From positions 1 through 64,000 of the forward strand of contig NZ_ALPT02000002.1 in NCBI RefSeq assembly GCF_000292245.2: a stretch of 64,000 bases of DNA. Reading direction: 5' to 3'. A program made the translations under genes and the position numbers. Positions 1 through 7,076 of the stretch are shown piece by piece. How positions within the stretch are numbered: position 1 is the first letter of the stretch; each line of letters opens with the position of its first letter. Under the pieces are notes generated by a model. The model saw nothing but the letters and a program-made list of their open reading frames with translations. It was not told where the DNA came from and ran no database searches. This DNA comes from Alkalihalobacillus alcalophilus ATCC 27647 = CGMCC 1.3604 (GTDB taxonomy: Bacteria; Bacillota; Bacilli; Bacillales; Bacillaceae_D).

Positions 1-882
1 CCACGCACCTACATGAGGTGCGACTTCCTCAACGTCTGCAAAGTCATCATATTTGTTACCATTTCAATCCACGCACCTACATGAGGTGCGACTATTAATT
101 ATAAATTAGCACATGATTTAGATTAATTTCAATCCACGCACCTACATGAGGTGCGACTAATAGGTGTTTTTGTGCATTTTGATTAACATATTTCAATCCA
201 CGCACCTACATGAGGTGCGACTTCATGTACTTCTGTGTAATCCACTCGCAAAGATTATTTCAATCCACGCACCTACATGAGGTGCGACGGAGTTGTGGTT
301 TTTATTTTTCTAACTATCACCGATTTCAATCCACGCACCTACATGAGGTGCGACATTATGAGCCAATTATAAAAAAATGGGAGGAGCAATTTCAATCCAC
401 GCACCTACATGAGGTGCGACCCTCTAATTCGCTAATTTTGAAAGGGTAAGCGGTATTTCAATCCACGCACCTACATGAGGTGCGACTCTTTCTACTTGCA
501 TAATAAAATCTTCCATCTAATTTCAATCCACGCACCTACATGAGGTGCGACGGCTACTAGTGCGGCTATTGCAGCTATAACCCAATTTCAATCCACGCAC
601 CTACATGAGGTGCGACATCGACAAAATCCTCTGCCGATATACTCCCATTTTATTTCAATCCACGCACCTACATGAGGTGCGACATCAGCGATTTGTCTTA
701 ATAATCCTTTAACCTCTATTTCAATCCACGCACCTACATGAGGTGCGACCCTTGTGCAAATAGGTATTGATCTAGTCATGGATTTCAATCCACGCACCTA
801 CATGAGGTGCGACGTTGACGGTCTTTCTCACCAATACGCATCGCTTCACGATTTCAATCCACGCACCTACATGAGGTGCGAC
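1..882 (-). CRISPR. Type I-C CRISPR array, 14 repeats (one cut by window edge), 13 spacers
   Basis: Read on the minus strand the 32-bp repeat begins GTCGCACCT, carries a 7-bp stem (CGCACCT/AGGTGCG, 5-nt loop) and ends GATTGAAAT, the usual type I-C form cut by Cas5. Full repeats lie at 61-92, 126-157, 190-221, 257-288, 323-354, 389-420, 455-486, 520-551, 585-616, 652-683, 718-749, 782-813 and 851-882; 1-24 is a partial copy, so the array continues to the left. Spacers are 32-37 bp and all differ. Every full repeat looks identical, including the oldest visible ones. The newest spacer is 814-850, next to the leader. Confidence 0.98.
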
Positions 883-1076
883 AGCGAAAATGGCTCAAAT
901 TAAAGAAAATACCCATTAATTAGAAGACATTTCCACAAAAAAACTGCTCAGAATTAACTCATTCCTAAAAATACGACAAATTCCAACAATATCTACTTTA
1001 TTTTTTAGGTGCGAATCCCCCTAGGAAATGATGATCGCCTCACATTCGCACTCATCTATTCTCTCATTAAAACTCG
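883..1076 (-). promoter_or_regulatory. CRISPR leader
   Basis: AT-rich, non-coding stretch between the cas2 stop and the first repeat, in the position where a leader drives pre-crRNA transcription and guides Cas1-Cas2 integration. The 20 or so bases touching the first repeat (read minus, ending ...CATTTTCGCT) resemble the bases flanking the repeat-like hairpin at 9812-9846. No clear single promoter was picked. Confidence 0.8.
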
Positions 1077-1367
1077 TCAAAAAATCAAAGGTGATTCGAT
1101 GTCAATTGACTCCTTCACTCCAATATGCTCTACTTTATTTTTGTGGTTATCTCCTAATTTATAAAATCGGAGACTATCTTCTTTAGGATTTATAATAGAT
1201 GATAGTTCATGCTTTAATGATACATATTGTGTAGAATCAATGATACATTCAAATACCGAATTTTGAACTCGTTGACCATAGTTTTGACAGGTTTTTGCGA
1301 CTTTTCTCAAACGTTTTTGTCCAGCACTTGTCATTGTACTCACATCATAAGTTATTAAAATTAACAT
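1077..1367 (-). CDS. cas2: CRISPR-associated endonuclease Cas2, type I-C
   Basis: 96-aa protein with the Cas2 ferredoxin-fold start MLILITYDVST, Asp8 being the family's conserved acidic residue. Cas2 dimers bridge two Cas1 dimers to form the spacer-integration complex. It is the last gene of the cas5-cas8c-cas7-cas4-cas1-cas2 unit, 13 bases after cas1, and directly precedes the leader. Length is normal for the family and no defect is seen. Confidence 0.97.
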   Translation of the reverse strand: MLILITYDVSTMTSAGQKRLRKVAKTCQNYGQRVQNSVFECIIDSTQYVSLKHELSSIINPKEDSLRFYKLGDNHKNKVEHIGVKESIDIESPLIF

Positions 1368-1380
1368 TGCCTACTATCAC

Positions 1381-2412
1381 CTACTTCCAAAGAAATGGTG
1401 GGTACTCATCTAAATCTCCTCTAAGAAATCGAGCCAATAACAAAGCTTGGGCATGTGGAACAAGACCCCATGTTATTTTTTCTCCTAAAAAAGGATGGGT
1501 GATTTTTTCTTGCTTTTTATTTTGCCAAGCGGTAAGGAATTTTTTCCGAGCTTCTTCCGTCATAATAACAGCACCATTTTCTTTTTTGAAAAAATCGTCC
1601 TTATTGAGAGCCTTTTTATTAATAAGGGTCAACACAAATTTATCAGCATATATCCCACGTAATTCTTCCATTAAATCTAAGGCTAATGAAGCTCTTCCTG
1701 GTCTATCTCGGTGTAAAAAACCGACATATGCATCTAATCCAACTCCCTCTAATGCGGCAGCCATATCATTTGCTAACATTGTATAAGCAAATGATAATAA
1801 AGCATTCACATTATCAAGTGGAGGTCTTCGGGAACGACCTTTAAAACTAAAATTCTCTTTCTGCTGTAAAATCATTTGATCAAACAGTCGATTATAACTA
1901 ATTGCAGCCTGCCCCTCTAACCCTCTTAAACGCTCCAAATCTTCACAAATTCTTACCTCTTCAATGATCGTTGATAAGTGCTGGGAAACTTCTTTAAACT
2001 TCTGTATATCCAAACGAAGCGGATAGTCCCTTGTCATTCTTTCTATCATCCATTTATTATTAAAAATTTTCCCGATAATAAAGTTCCTTGCGATATGAGC
2101 AGATGCCATTTCATTATCGGAGATCCTATACTGTTTTTTCCTTAACGTCACATTTCCACGGCTCTCACCAATGACCCTTGCCAAAAAACGCCCGTTCATT
2201 GTTAAAAAAGTAATGGAAATATTCCTGTCAGCACAATACCCCATTAACGCAGGACTTGCACCTGTATAACCAAAGGTGACGATGGATTCCAAATTATGAA
2301 GCGGGACTCTGCCCAATTTATTCTCATCTTTTAAAAGAACAATGTTGTCACCATCTAATGATAGATAGACATCTGTTTGGTTAATAAAAAGCGTATTTAA
2401 GAGCTTTCTCAT
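1381..2412 (-). CDS. cas1: CRISPR-associated integrase Cas1, type I-C
   Basis: 343-aa Cas1, the metal-dependent integrase that inserts new spacers at the leader end. The beta-rich N-terminal domain is followed by the all-alpha catalytic domain with the expected metal ligands: E166 (in LEGQAA), H234 (in GFLH) and D246 (in LDLMEELR). The start overlaps the cas4 stop by 4 bases, which indicates translational coupling. Full length and apparently active, so the locus should be able to acquire spacers. Confidence 0.98.
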   Translation of the reverse strand: MRKLLNTLFINQTDVYLSLDGDNIVLLKDENKLGRVPLHNLESIVTFGYTGASPALMGYCADRNISITFLTMNGRFLARVIGESRGNVTLRKKQYRISDNEMASAHIARNFIIGKIFNNKWMIERMTRDYPLRLDIQKFKEVSQHLSTIIEEVRICEDLERLRGLEGQAAISYNRLFDQMILQQKENFSFKGRSRRPPLDNVNALLSFAYTMLANDMAAALEGVGLDAYVGFLHRDRPGRASLALDLMEELRGIYADKFVLTLINKKALNKDDFFKKENGAVIMTEEARKKFLTAWQNKKQEKITHPFLGEKITWGLVPHAQALLLARFLRGDLDEYPPFLWK

Positions 2413-3068
2413 CCTTTTATTTTCCCTTCAATATAGCTTTTTACTGATTGTTTGTTCATCAATTTAGGAAGACAGATATGTTGTAAGGAGCAACTTTTGC
2501 AAAAAGTTCCGGTTTTCACTTTTGGGGTATGGCGACGTTTGTAATATTGATACATTTCATGTGTGGTTTGCCTTACTTTCTCTTTTAATTCTTCTGTAAT
2601 AGATACTTTAATCCGTTGTTTGGTTTCATTATAAAATAAATAACCATACTCCACCTCACACAATAACATCTCCTCAAGACAAATCGCTTGTGCGACCAGT
2701 TGCAATAAATCTTCTTCACCCTGTTTTTTCTTACCACGCTTATATTCAACTGGATAGGGTAAGTAGGTACCACTTACCCCGTTTATTTCAACGCCTTTTG
2801 CATCGCTTCTAAACTCGACTACATCACAAACACCCGTTATTTTTAATTCTCTGGACTGTATTGGCATAGCTCTTACAACTAATTTATCGCCACGTTTTTC
2901 ACGAATTGTATGGTCATCTGCTCGTTTATGCAAATGTTGCCCTTCAACGGTTTTAACATTTTCCTCCCACTGCTGTTCAATATGAATTAACGCCCATTGA
3001 CGCTTACAGAACTGGAAATGTTGAATACCTGATAACATTAAATAGTTATCTTCTTCATTAAAGGCCAT
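2409..3068 (-). CDS. cas4: CRISPR-associated exonuclease Cas4, type I-C
   Basis: About 219 aa. RecB-like nuclease with iron-sulfur cluster ligands: C22 (FCKRQW) and the C-terminal trio C191, C194 and C200 (residue numbers from the alternative start one codon upstream). The VEYKRGKKK segment is the nuclease QxxxY-region motif. Cas4 trims prespacers and selects those with the correct PAM and orientation. I prefer the ATG at 3068 because GAGG lies about 6 bases upstream; a TTG one codon earlier is possible. It overlaps the end of cas7 and the start of cas1. Confidence 0.95.
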   Translation of the reverse strand: MAFNEEDNYLMLSGIQHFQFCKRQWALIHIEQQWEENVKTVEGQHLHKRADDHTIREKRGDKLVVRAMPIQSRELKITGVCDVVEFRSDAKGVEINGVSGTYLPYPVEYKRGKKKQGEEDLLQLVAQAICLEEMLLCEVEYGYLFYNETKQRIKVSITEELKEKVRQTTHEMYQYYKRRHTPKVKTGTFCKSCSLQHICLPKLMNKQSVKSYIEGKIKG

Positions 3069-3918
3069 CAATTACCTCAGGTACAAGGCCATCTAGTTCA
3101 TCAATTTGAATCGTATAGTCCTCAAACTCTCTCGGTTCTTCTGTATTTTTTTCAATTTTTAATGTACGGTGCACTTTAGCTGATGAATATTGCCCTAACT
3201 TAGAACTATGCTCCCACCATAAAACCTTGTTTACCTCCATACTTCCATCTGGCCGTGCGGATGAAGCATCATTTTCAAACAAAGTAATTAAAGCTTCTTT
3301 AAATTTCTTAGCATCCTCATTAGAAAAACCTGTCTTTTCAGCTAACTGAGTGTTAATGCTTCCTTTAAACACATAAACTCCAAAATCGACACGGTGCTTC
3401 ATTCCCATTGTGTCGGAGCCCTTAGCTGTTCCTGGTTCTGAATTAACACTTTTGGTAATTTGCATGTTTGTAATATCAATTTGGTCAACACTTGTTGCCG
3501 TATGAATAGAAACTGGTCCACGTACACCAACAGAAACCCCTTTACCACCAGACCCTTTGAAGGCAAATACTTGTCCAAAGCTCCTTACATCAATCCATTC
3601 GTTACAAGCTAATAAGGCAAAAGCATCACTAGAGCCATTTTTATCTTTCATTATTTTTTGTAACTCTGGAATCGCTTCCGCTCTTTCTTTTAAACTACCA
3701 TAAGAATCTACTTTATTATCATTAGACTGAACAAAGACAGACTCTTCCATTTGCATCAAACGATTACGGATTTTTCGTTTTAAAGCGACATCAGATACTT
3801 CCCCTTTCCCTTCATAATTTTGTCTCGGTCGATTCCCATTTAACGGGTCTCCATTCGGATTGGCTTTTGTTACAGTAAAAACGACAGCGAAATCAATTTT
3901 GTGATCCAATGTACTCAT
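3058..3918 (-). CDS. cas7: Cascade backbone protein Cas7 (Csd2 type, I-C)
   Basis: 286 aa, with the Csd2/Cas7 opening DFAVVFTVTKANPNGDPLNG and downstream motifs such as MGMKHRVDFGVYVF. Several copies of Cas7 coat the crRNA spacer and form the helical backbone of the type I-C effector. Its start overlaps cas8c by 4 bases. Length matches the family and no disruption is visible. Confidence 0.97.
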   Translation of the reverse strand: MSTLDHKIDFAVVFTVTKANPNGDPLNGNRPRQNYEGKGEVSDVALKRKIRNRLMQMEESVFVQSNDNKVDSYGSLKERAEAIPELQKIMKDKNGSSDAFALLACNEWIDVRSFGQVFAFKGSGGKGVSVGVRGPVSIHTATSVDQIDITNMQITKSVNSEPGTAKGSDTMGMKHRVDFGVYVFKGSINTQLAEKTGFSNEDAKKFKEALITLFENDASSARPDGSMEVNKVLWWEHSSKLGQYSSAKVHRTLKIEKNTEEPREFEDYTIQIDELDGLVPEVIDGL

Positions 3919-5828
3919 AGCTCATTTCCCCCTTCATTTTGCTCCACTTTTTCTTTTTTCTGATACATGTCGTGACGTTGACTTGATAAACCTAATAAAA
4001 ATTTACCTGTTAATGGACGGTTGTTAAAATCATCCACATTAAATTTTGATGAGATTTCATCAATAATTATCGTATATCTTGTCGCACCTTTTCCTAATTT
4101 CGCCAAATAGGGCTGTAAAGCTGCTTGTATCGTTTTCCAAGTTCTTTCTGGGCGATTCGCAAATGAGTTCATATAACGTGTGGCATTTGTTGCCCTTTTC
4201 TCACCATTGCTATCTAAGACGTTTCTTTCTAGTACATCGGCAACCGCTAGCAATCTACCAAAAAGGTAACTGCGATCGTCATTATTATTATCTACGGCCA
4301 TATCATAGTCCTCCTTACTATTTATAAGTGCACATGCAATACTTAATGTTTTCTCCCATTCCCAATTTTCTAACGCAACTGGATTTGAAGCTCTTTGAAT
4401 CGCACTTCGAACAATATCAGACGGAATCGGGTGTTCGTCGACAATACAAGGTAAAAGTCGTTCCATTAATCCTTTTACAACCTTTTCATTGGCATTTGGT
4501 CCATATGTAGCAAAGGCAATGTCTTTTGTCGATGGGGCACCGGTAAATTGAATCCTGTTACCATCTTTCGTTTTACGATAACTGTGACGCCATTTGCACC
4601 GTGAGTGCCAATTAATTAGACCATTTATATATAACTCTTTTTGAATATTACGATAATACAAAACCGCAAGACGACCGGTTGTTGCTGAGTCTAATACGAG
4701 AATATTGATTTGTTCATTAGTATCAAGTTCTTTTAATCGATTCATATATCCCGATAATGCTTTTTTTACTTCAGTAGCGTAGTTCTGATGGGTATTAGCT
4801 ACTTGAATTGGTTCTTCTGGAGACTCGTCCCACTCTTCATAAATATCAAAACTATCACTAGTCGGATCAGGAACTTCAGGAACTTGATTCCCCCATACTA
4901 AAAAAACGCGACCATCGACAATTTTAGCTTGGCGATTAATTAACCACTTCAGTGCGTTATGAGCCTTTTGAGAGACATCATAACCTATAGTTGCTACTTG
5001 ATCGCTCTCTCTAAATCTTCCACGATAAGTGAATCCACTCTTATCATTATCTGAAATCAACTTAGCTTTATCACCAGCGTTTCGAATTTTATTGGCATGT
5101 CGATTCGTTTTAGGGATCCATTCGCTGGATACATAACATAAATCTTCATCACCTAAACTTTGGTTGTAAAACGAGGTAAATGAATCAAACACCTCTTTTG
5201 ACTGCCATACTTTTGATAACACTTTAGTTGGAGAGTGAACATTAAAGCGAATAAACGCTCCTTCTTGTCCTCCAGCAACAACGGAAAAAATATCAGGTTT
5301 TCCTTCAAATAATTCTTCATATTTTTTATCCCATGAAGTAATCAGTTTTCCTTCACTATCAAGGTGAAGTTTCTTTTCATTGACTAAATCTTCAATTAAT
5401 CTACCTTTTTTCAAATACTTAAAAATACTATTGACCATCCAATGGTTATAAGGTGAGCTGACCCACTCTTCTAATTGAGCGATGTACGCTGAATAAGGTT
5501 CTTCCTTTTTTATCACTCCTCCATATTTAACGTAATCACCCGCAACATAACTTAGTTTGTCATGAAGAGGATAAGGTGCCACAAGTGAACCTGAACGACT
5601 TGAGGACTTCTCAGTTGCAGGGATTAACGTATTTCCATTACCTTTAGGAATAATCTCAGCGGAATAGAACTCCCCATCCTCTGTTACAAGCACCTCAATA
5701 TGAGCCGTTTGCGTTGTATGCCCAACCGGAATTAACGTGTACTCCTTCTCAAATCGGTTCAATTTTCGTTCACCAACTTGACTCGAATTCTGTTTATACG
5801 TTTGATAGAGACTTAGAAATAAACTCAT
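3915..5828 (-). CDS. cas8c: Cascade large subunit Cas8c (Csd1 type)
   Basis: 637 aa, the Csd1/Cas8c large subunit of the type I-C effector. It reads the PAM and helps open the target DNA; in this subtype the small subunit is usually produced from an internal start in the same gene, which I did not try to locate here. Motifs such as the C-terminal NNRPLTGKFLLGLSSQRH are typical. Translationally coupled to cas5 upstream and cas7 downstream through 4-base overlaps. Confidence 0.96.
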   Translation of the reverse strand: MSLFLSLYQTYKQNSSQVGERKLNRFEKEYTLIPVGHTTQTAHIEVLVTEDGEFYSAEIIPKGNGNTLIPATEKSSSRSGSLVAPYPLHDKLSYVAGDYVKYGGVIKKEEPYSAYIAQLEEWVSSPYNHWMVNSIFKYLKKGRLIEDLVNEKKLHLDSEGKLITSWDKKYEELFEGKPDIFSVVAGGQEGAFIRFNVHSPTKVLSKVWQSKEVFDSFTSFYNQSLGDEDLCYVSSEWIPKTNRHANKIRNAGDKAKLISDNDKSGFTYRGRFRESDQVATIGYDVSQKAHNALKWLINRQAKIVDGRVFLVWGNQVPEVPDPTSDSFDIYEEWDESPEEPIQVANTHQNYATEVKKALSGYMNRLKELDTNEQINILVLDSATTGRLAVLYYRNIQKELYINGLINWHSRCKWRHSYRKTKDGNRIQFTGAPSTKDIAFATYGPNANEKVVKGLMERLLPCIVDEHPIPSDIVRSAIQRASNPVALENWEWEKTLSIACALINSKEDYDMAVDNNNDDRSYLFGRLLAVADVLERNVLDSNGEKRATNATRYMNSFANRPERTWKTIQAALQPYLAKLGKGATRYTIIIDEISSKFNVDDFNNRPLTGKFLLGLSSQRHDMYQKKEKVEQNEGGNEL

Positions 5829-6544
5829 TCACTCATCTCTCCTTCTAACACCTTTGAAAGTTCCTCCACAGACTGGACATTCGATTGGTCAAAGTGTTTA
5901 GCTTCCATTTGACCTAAGGAGCGTACTTGCGGACATTGCTCAGGAAGAATAAATTTAATCACACCATTTTTTATAACTGGACTCCATAATCTTACTTCCA
6001 TTTCATCTCTTCCTATTTCATCAGGATAGTTGATGCCATGAACCATCGGGCCAAGGTGAATCTCACCATAATCATCATAAAACCCTTCACCTTCATTAAA
6101 TGGATGCGGCTCTACATATCCTTGACACTCTCTTGCCCCTAAGAAAATATCTCTTCTCCCTCCAACCTTTAAAGCACGTTTCGCAATATTATGATGTTTA
6201 TTTTCATTACGGTCAAAAGCGAGATCTGGACGATGAAAGTTAAAATCAAAATAAGCTTTCACATGATATCTAGGCTTTTGTAAATACGTGTAATTCGCTA
6301 GTGTGTTTCCTCCACTATATTCAATCGGGCGGATCCCTTTAGATTCCATTTTAATCGGATTCATAATCCGCAGTTCATCAATATACCACACAATCGTTGG
6401 CTTCCAATAAATCGATTCGACAATTCCTTTTAAGGCTTGATACGTTGGCACTTGATAGGTCATCTTTTCGCCACCAAGCTTCATTAAGGGATCCGTAAAT
6501 AAGGCATAATCACCCCAAAGAACAAACTCAATTGAATTTCGCAT
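5825..6544 (-). CDS. cas5: Cas5 (Cas5d), crRNA-processing endonuclease, type I-C
   Basis: 239 aa. Type I-C systems lack Cas6, and Cas5d cuts the repeat RNA at the base of the hairpin, leaving an 11-nt 5' handle that here would read UGGAUUGAAAU. The protein starts MRNSIEFVLWGDYALFTDP, typical of the family. AAAGGGGG lies 9 bases before the ATG. It is the first conserved cas gene of the leftward operon; a small coiled-coil ORF lies between it and the promoter at 6876-6904. Confidence 0.96.
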   Translation of the reverse strand: MRNSIEFVLWGDYALFTDPLMKLGGEKMTYQVPTYQALKGIVESIYWKPTIVWYIDELRIMNPIKMESKGIRPIEYSGGNTLANYTYLQKPRYHVKAYFDFNFHRPDLAFDRNENKHHNIAKRALKVGGRRDIFLGARECQGYVEPHPFNEGEGFYDDYGEIHLGPMVHGINYPDEIGRDEMEVRLWSPVIKNGVIKFILPEQCPQVRSLGQMEAKHFDQSNVQSVEELSKVLEGEMSE

Positions 6545-6560
6545 TGTTTAATTCCCCCTT

Positions 6561-6580
6561 TCGTTTATTCAATATTTGAA
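6561..6580 (-). promoter_or_regulatory. Possible second, weaker target of the mini-crRNA in the cas5 5' UTR
   Basis: Read on the minus strand, TTC (6580-6578) is followed by AAATATTGAATAAACG. Against the mini-crRNA spacer AGATATTAAATAAAAG it matches 13 of 16 positions, with mismatches at 2, 8 and 15. It lies just before the cas5 ribosome site. The seed mismatch at position 2 weakens it, and AT-richness makes chance agreement plausible. Confidence 0.3.
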
Positions 6581-6601
6581 GTTAGAAAATGATTTAACCC
6601 C

Positions 6602-6641
6602 CTCTGTCATAATAGAATAGGCAGCTCTCATTATGACAGAG
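6602..6641. promoter_or_regulatory. 12-bp perfect inverted repeat upstream of cas5
   Basis: Arms CTCTGTCATAAT (6602-6613) and ATTATGACAGAG (6630-6641) are perfect complements with a 16-nt loop. They lie between the small ORF stop and cas5. No T-tract follows on the minus strand, so it is not a convincing terminator. It may be an operator or an RNA stem that sets cas5 expression. Confidence 0.6.
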
Positions 6642-6651
6642 AGATATTTTC

Positions 6652-6813
6652 TTAACTAATAACTTTTAAACAATTTTGGTGCTCACACAATTTATTTTCA
6701 GCACCTTTAATAAGATAACAAATTGTATTTCTTAAAGTTGTATTCTCTTTTTCTAGTTCACATATTCTTTTTTGTAACTCTCGCTCTCTCTTTACAGATT
6801 GATAAATCATCAT
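6652..6813 (-). CDS. Small coiled-coil protein, first ORF of the cas5 operon
   Basis: I do not recognise a family. About 53 aa if started at the ATG at 6813; an upstream ATG at 6840 gives 62 aa but has no ribosome site before it. GGGAGG lies about 14 bases before 6813, rather far, so the start is uncertain. The central part (RELQKRICELEKEN then TTLRNTICYLI) has leucine-zipper-like heptads, with two Cys near the C-terminus (CEHQNC). It lies downstream of the operon promoter and 107 bases before cas5, so it should be cotranscribed with the Cascade genes. It could be a regulator, an accessory factor or a non-functional ORF. Confidence 0.55.
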   Translation of the reverse strand: MMIYQSVKRERELQKRICELEKENTTLRNTICYLIKGAENKLCEHQNCLKVIS

Positions 6814-6875
6814 TTTAATATTAAACACCTCCCACCTCATAAAAAAATAATGTGAATAGAATGAATATTATGTAT

Positions 6876-6904
6876 ATTTTAACTTAAATTCCCCTTTATC
6901 ACAA
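6876..6904 (-). promoter_or_regulatory. Sigma-A promoter of the cas5 operon
   Basis: Minus strand: -35 TTGTGA (6904-6899), 17-bp spacer, -10 TAAAAT (6881-6876), with a predicted start near 6869. It drives the small ORF and cas5 through cas2. Its -35 directly abuts the mini-crRNA target at 6905-6938. Confidence 0.7.
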
Positions 6905-6938
6905 CTAAATTTTAATTCCTATTTATTTATTATCTGAA
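6905..6938 (-). promoter_or_regulatory. Predicted target (PAM plus partial protospacer) of the mini-crRNA, abutting the cas5 promoter
   Basis: Read on the minus strand, TTC (6938-6936, the type I-C PAM) is followed by AGATAATAAATAAA. This matches the mini-crRNA spacer AGATATTAAATAAA at 13 of 14 positions. The only mismatch is position 6, which type I effectors flip out and do not read. Beyond that, similarity continues with a 1-base gap (AGG then ATTAAAA). A Cascade bound here would sit against the -35 box. Short complementarity would be expected to allow binding without Cas3 cleavage. Confidence 0.7.
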
Positions 6939-6960
6939 GTACTAAATTCCCATCCCTAAA

Positions 6961-6989
6961 TTAATATGAAATTTCTAATATGGTATAAT
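6961..6989 (+). promoter_or_regulatory. Promoter of the mini-crRNA
   Basis: Extended -10 TGGTATAAT (6981-6989) with a weak -35 TTAATA (6961-6966) at 17-bp spacing. The expected start, 6-7 bases after the -10, falls on the first bases of the repeat-like sequence at 6995. It is divergent from the cas5 operon promoter. Confidence 0.7.
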
Positions 6990-6994
6990 GAATT

Positions 6995-7072
6995 GTCGCT
7001 GCCTCAGCGTGGATTGAAATAGATATTAAATAAAAGGTATTAAAAACCTATCATTCCAGATAGGTTTTAATT
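6995..7072 (+). ncRNA. Predicted crRNA-like regulatory RNA (CreR-like) guiding Cascade to its own promoter
   Basis: A single degenerate CRISPR repeat (6995-7020) begins GTCGC, keeps a 5-bp stem with 3-nt loop (CGCTG CCT CAGCG), and ends with the exact type I-C handle TGGATTGAAAT. It is followed by spacer-like sequence from 7021 and a 3' hairpin (arms 7043-7052 and 7059-7068). It is transcribed opposite to the cas genes from its own promoter. The spacer matches the cas5 promoter region next to a TTC PAM. Known crRNA-like RNAs (CreA/CreR and others) use Cascade to repress cas or toxin promoters, and this has the same architecture. No second downstream repeat is seen, so the hairpin would define the 3' end. 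Confidence 0.75.
7043..7068. terminator. Hairpin between cas3 and the mini-crRNA, probably bidirectional terminator
   Basis: 10-bp perfect stem AAAACCTATC/GATAGGTTTT with 6-nt loop. On the minus strand it lies 8 bases after the cas3 stop and is followed by a short T-run, so it would separate cas3 from the cas5 operon. On the plus strand it would end the mini-crRNA. Confidence 0.6.
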
Positions 7073-7076
7073 ATCC

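Noticed and set aside
210..797. ORFs within the CRISPR array
   Set aside because: They translate repeats and spacers.
7043..7068. Reading the hairpin merely as a cas3 terminator and dismissing the repeat-like sequence as chance
   Set aside because: The 11-nt handle is exact, the stem is compensated, a promoter is placed to start at the repeat, and the spacer finds a PAM-flanked match at the operon promoter; chance alone is unlikely.
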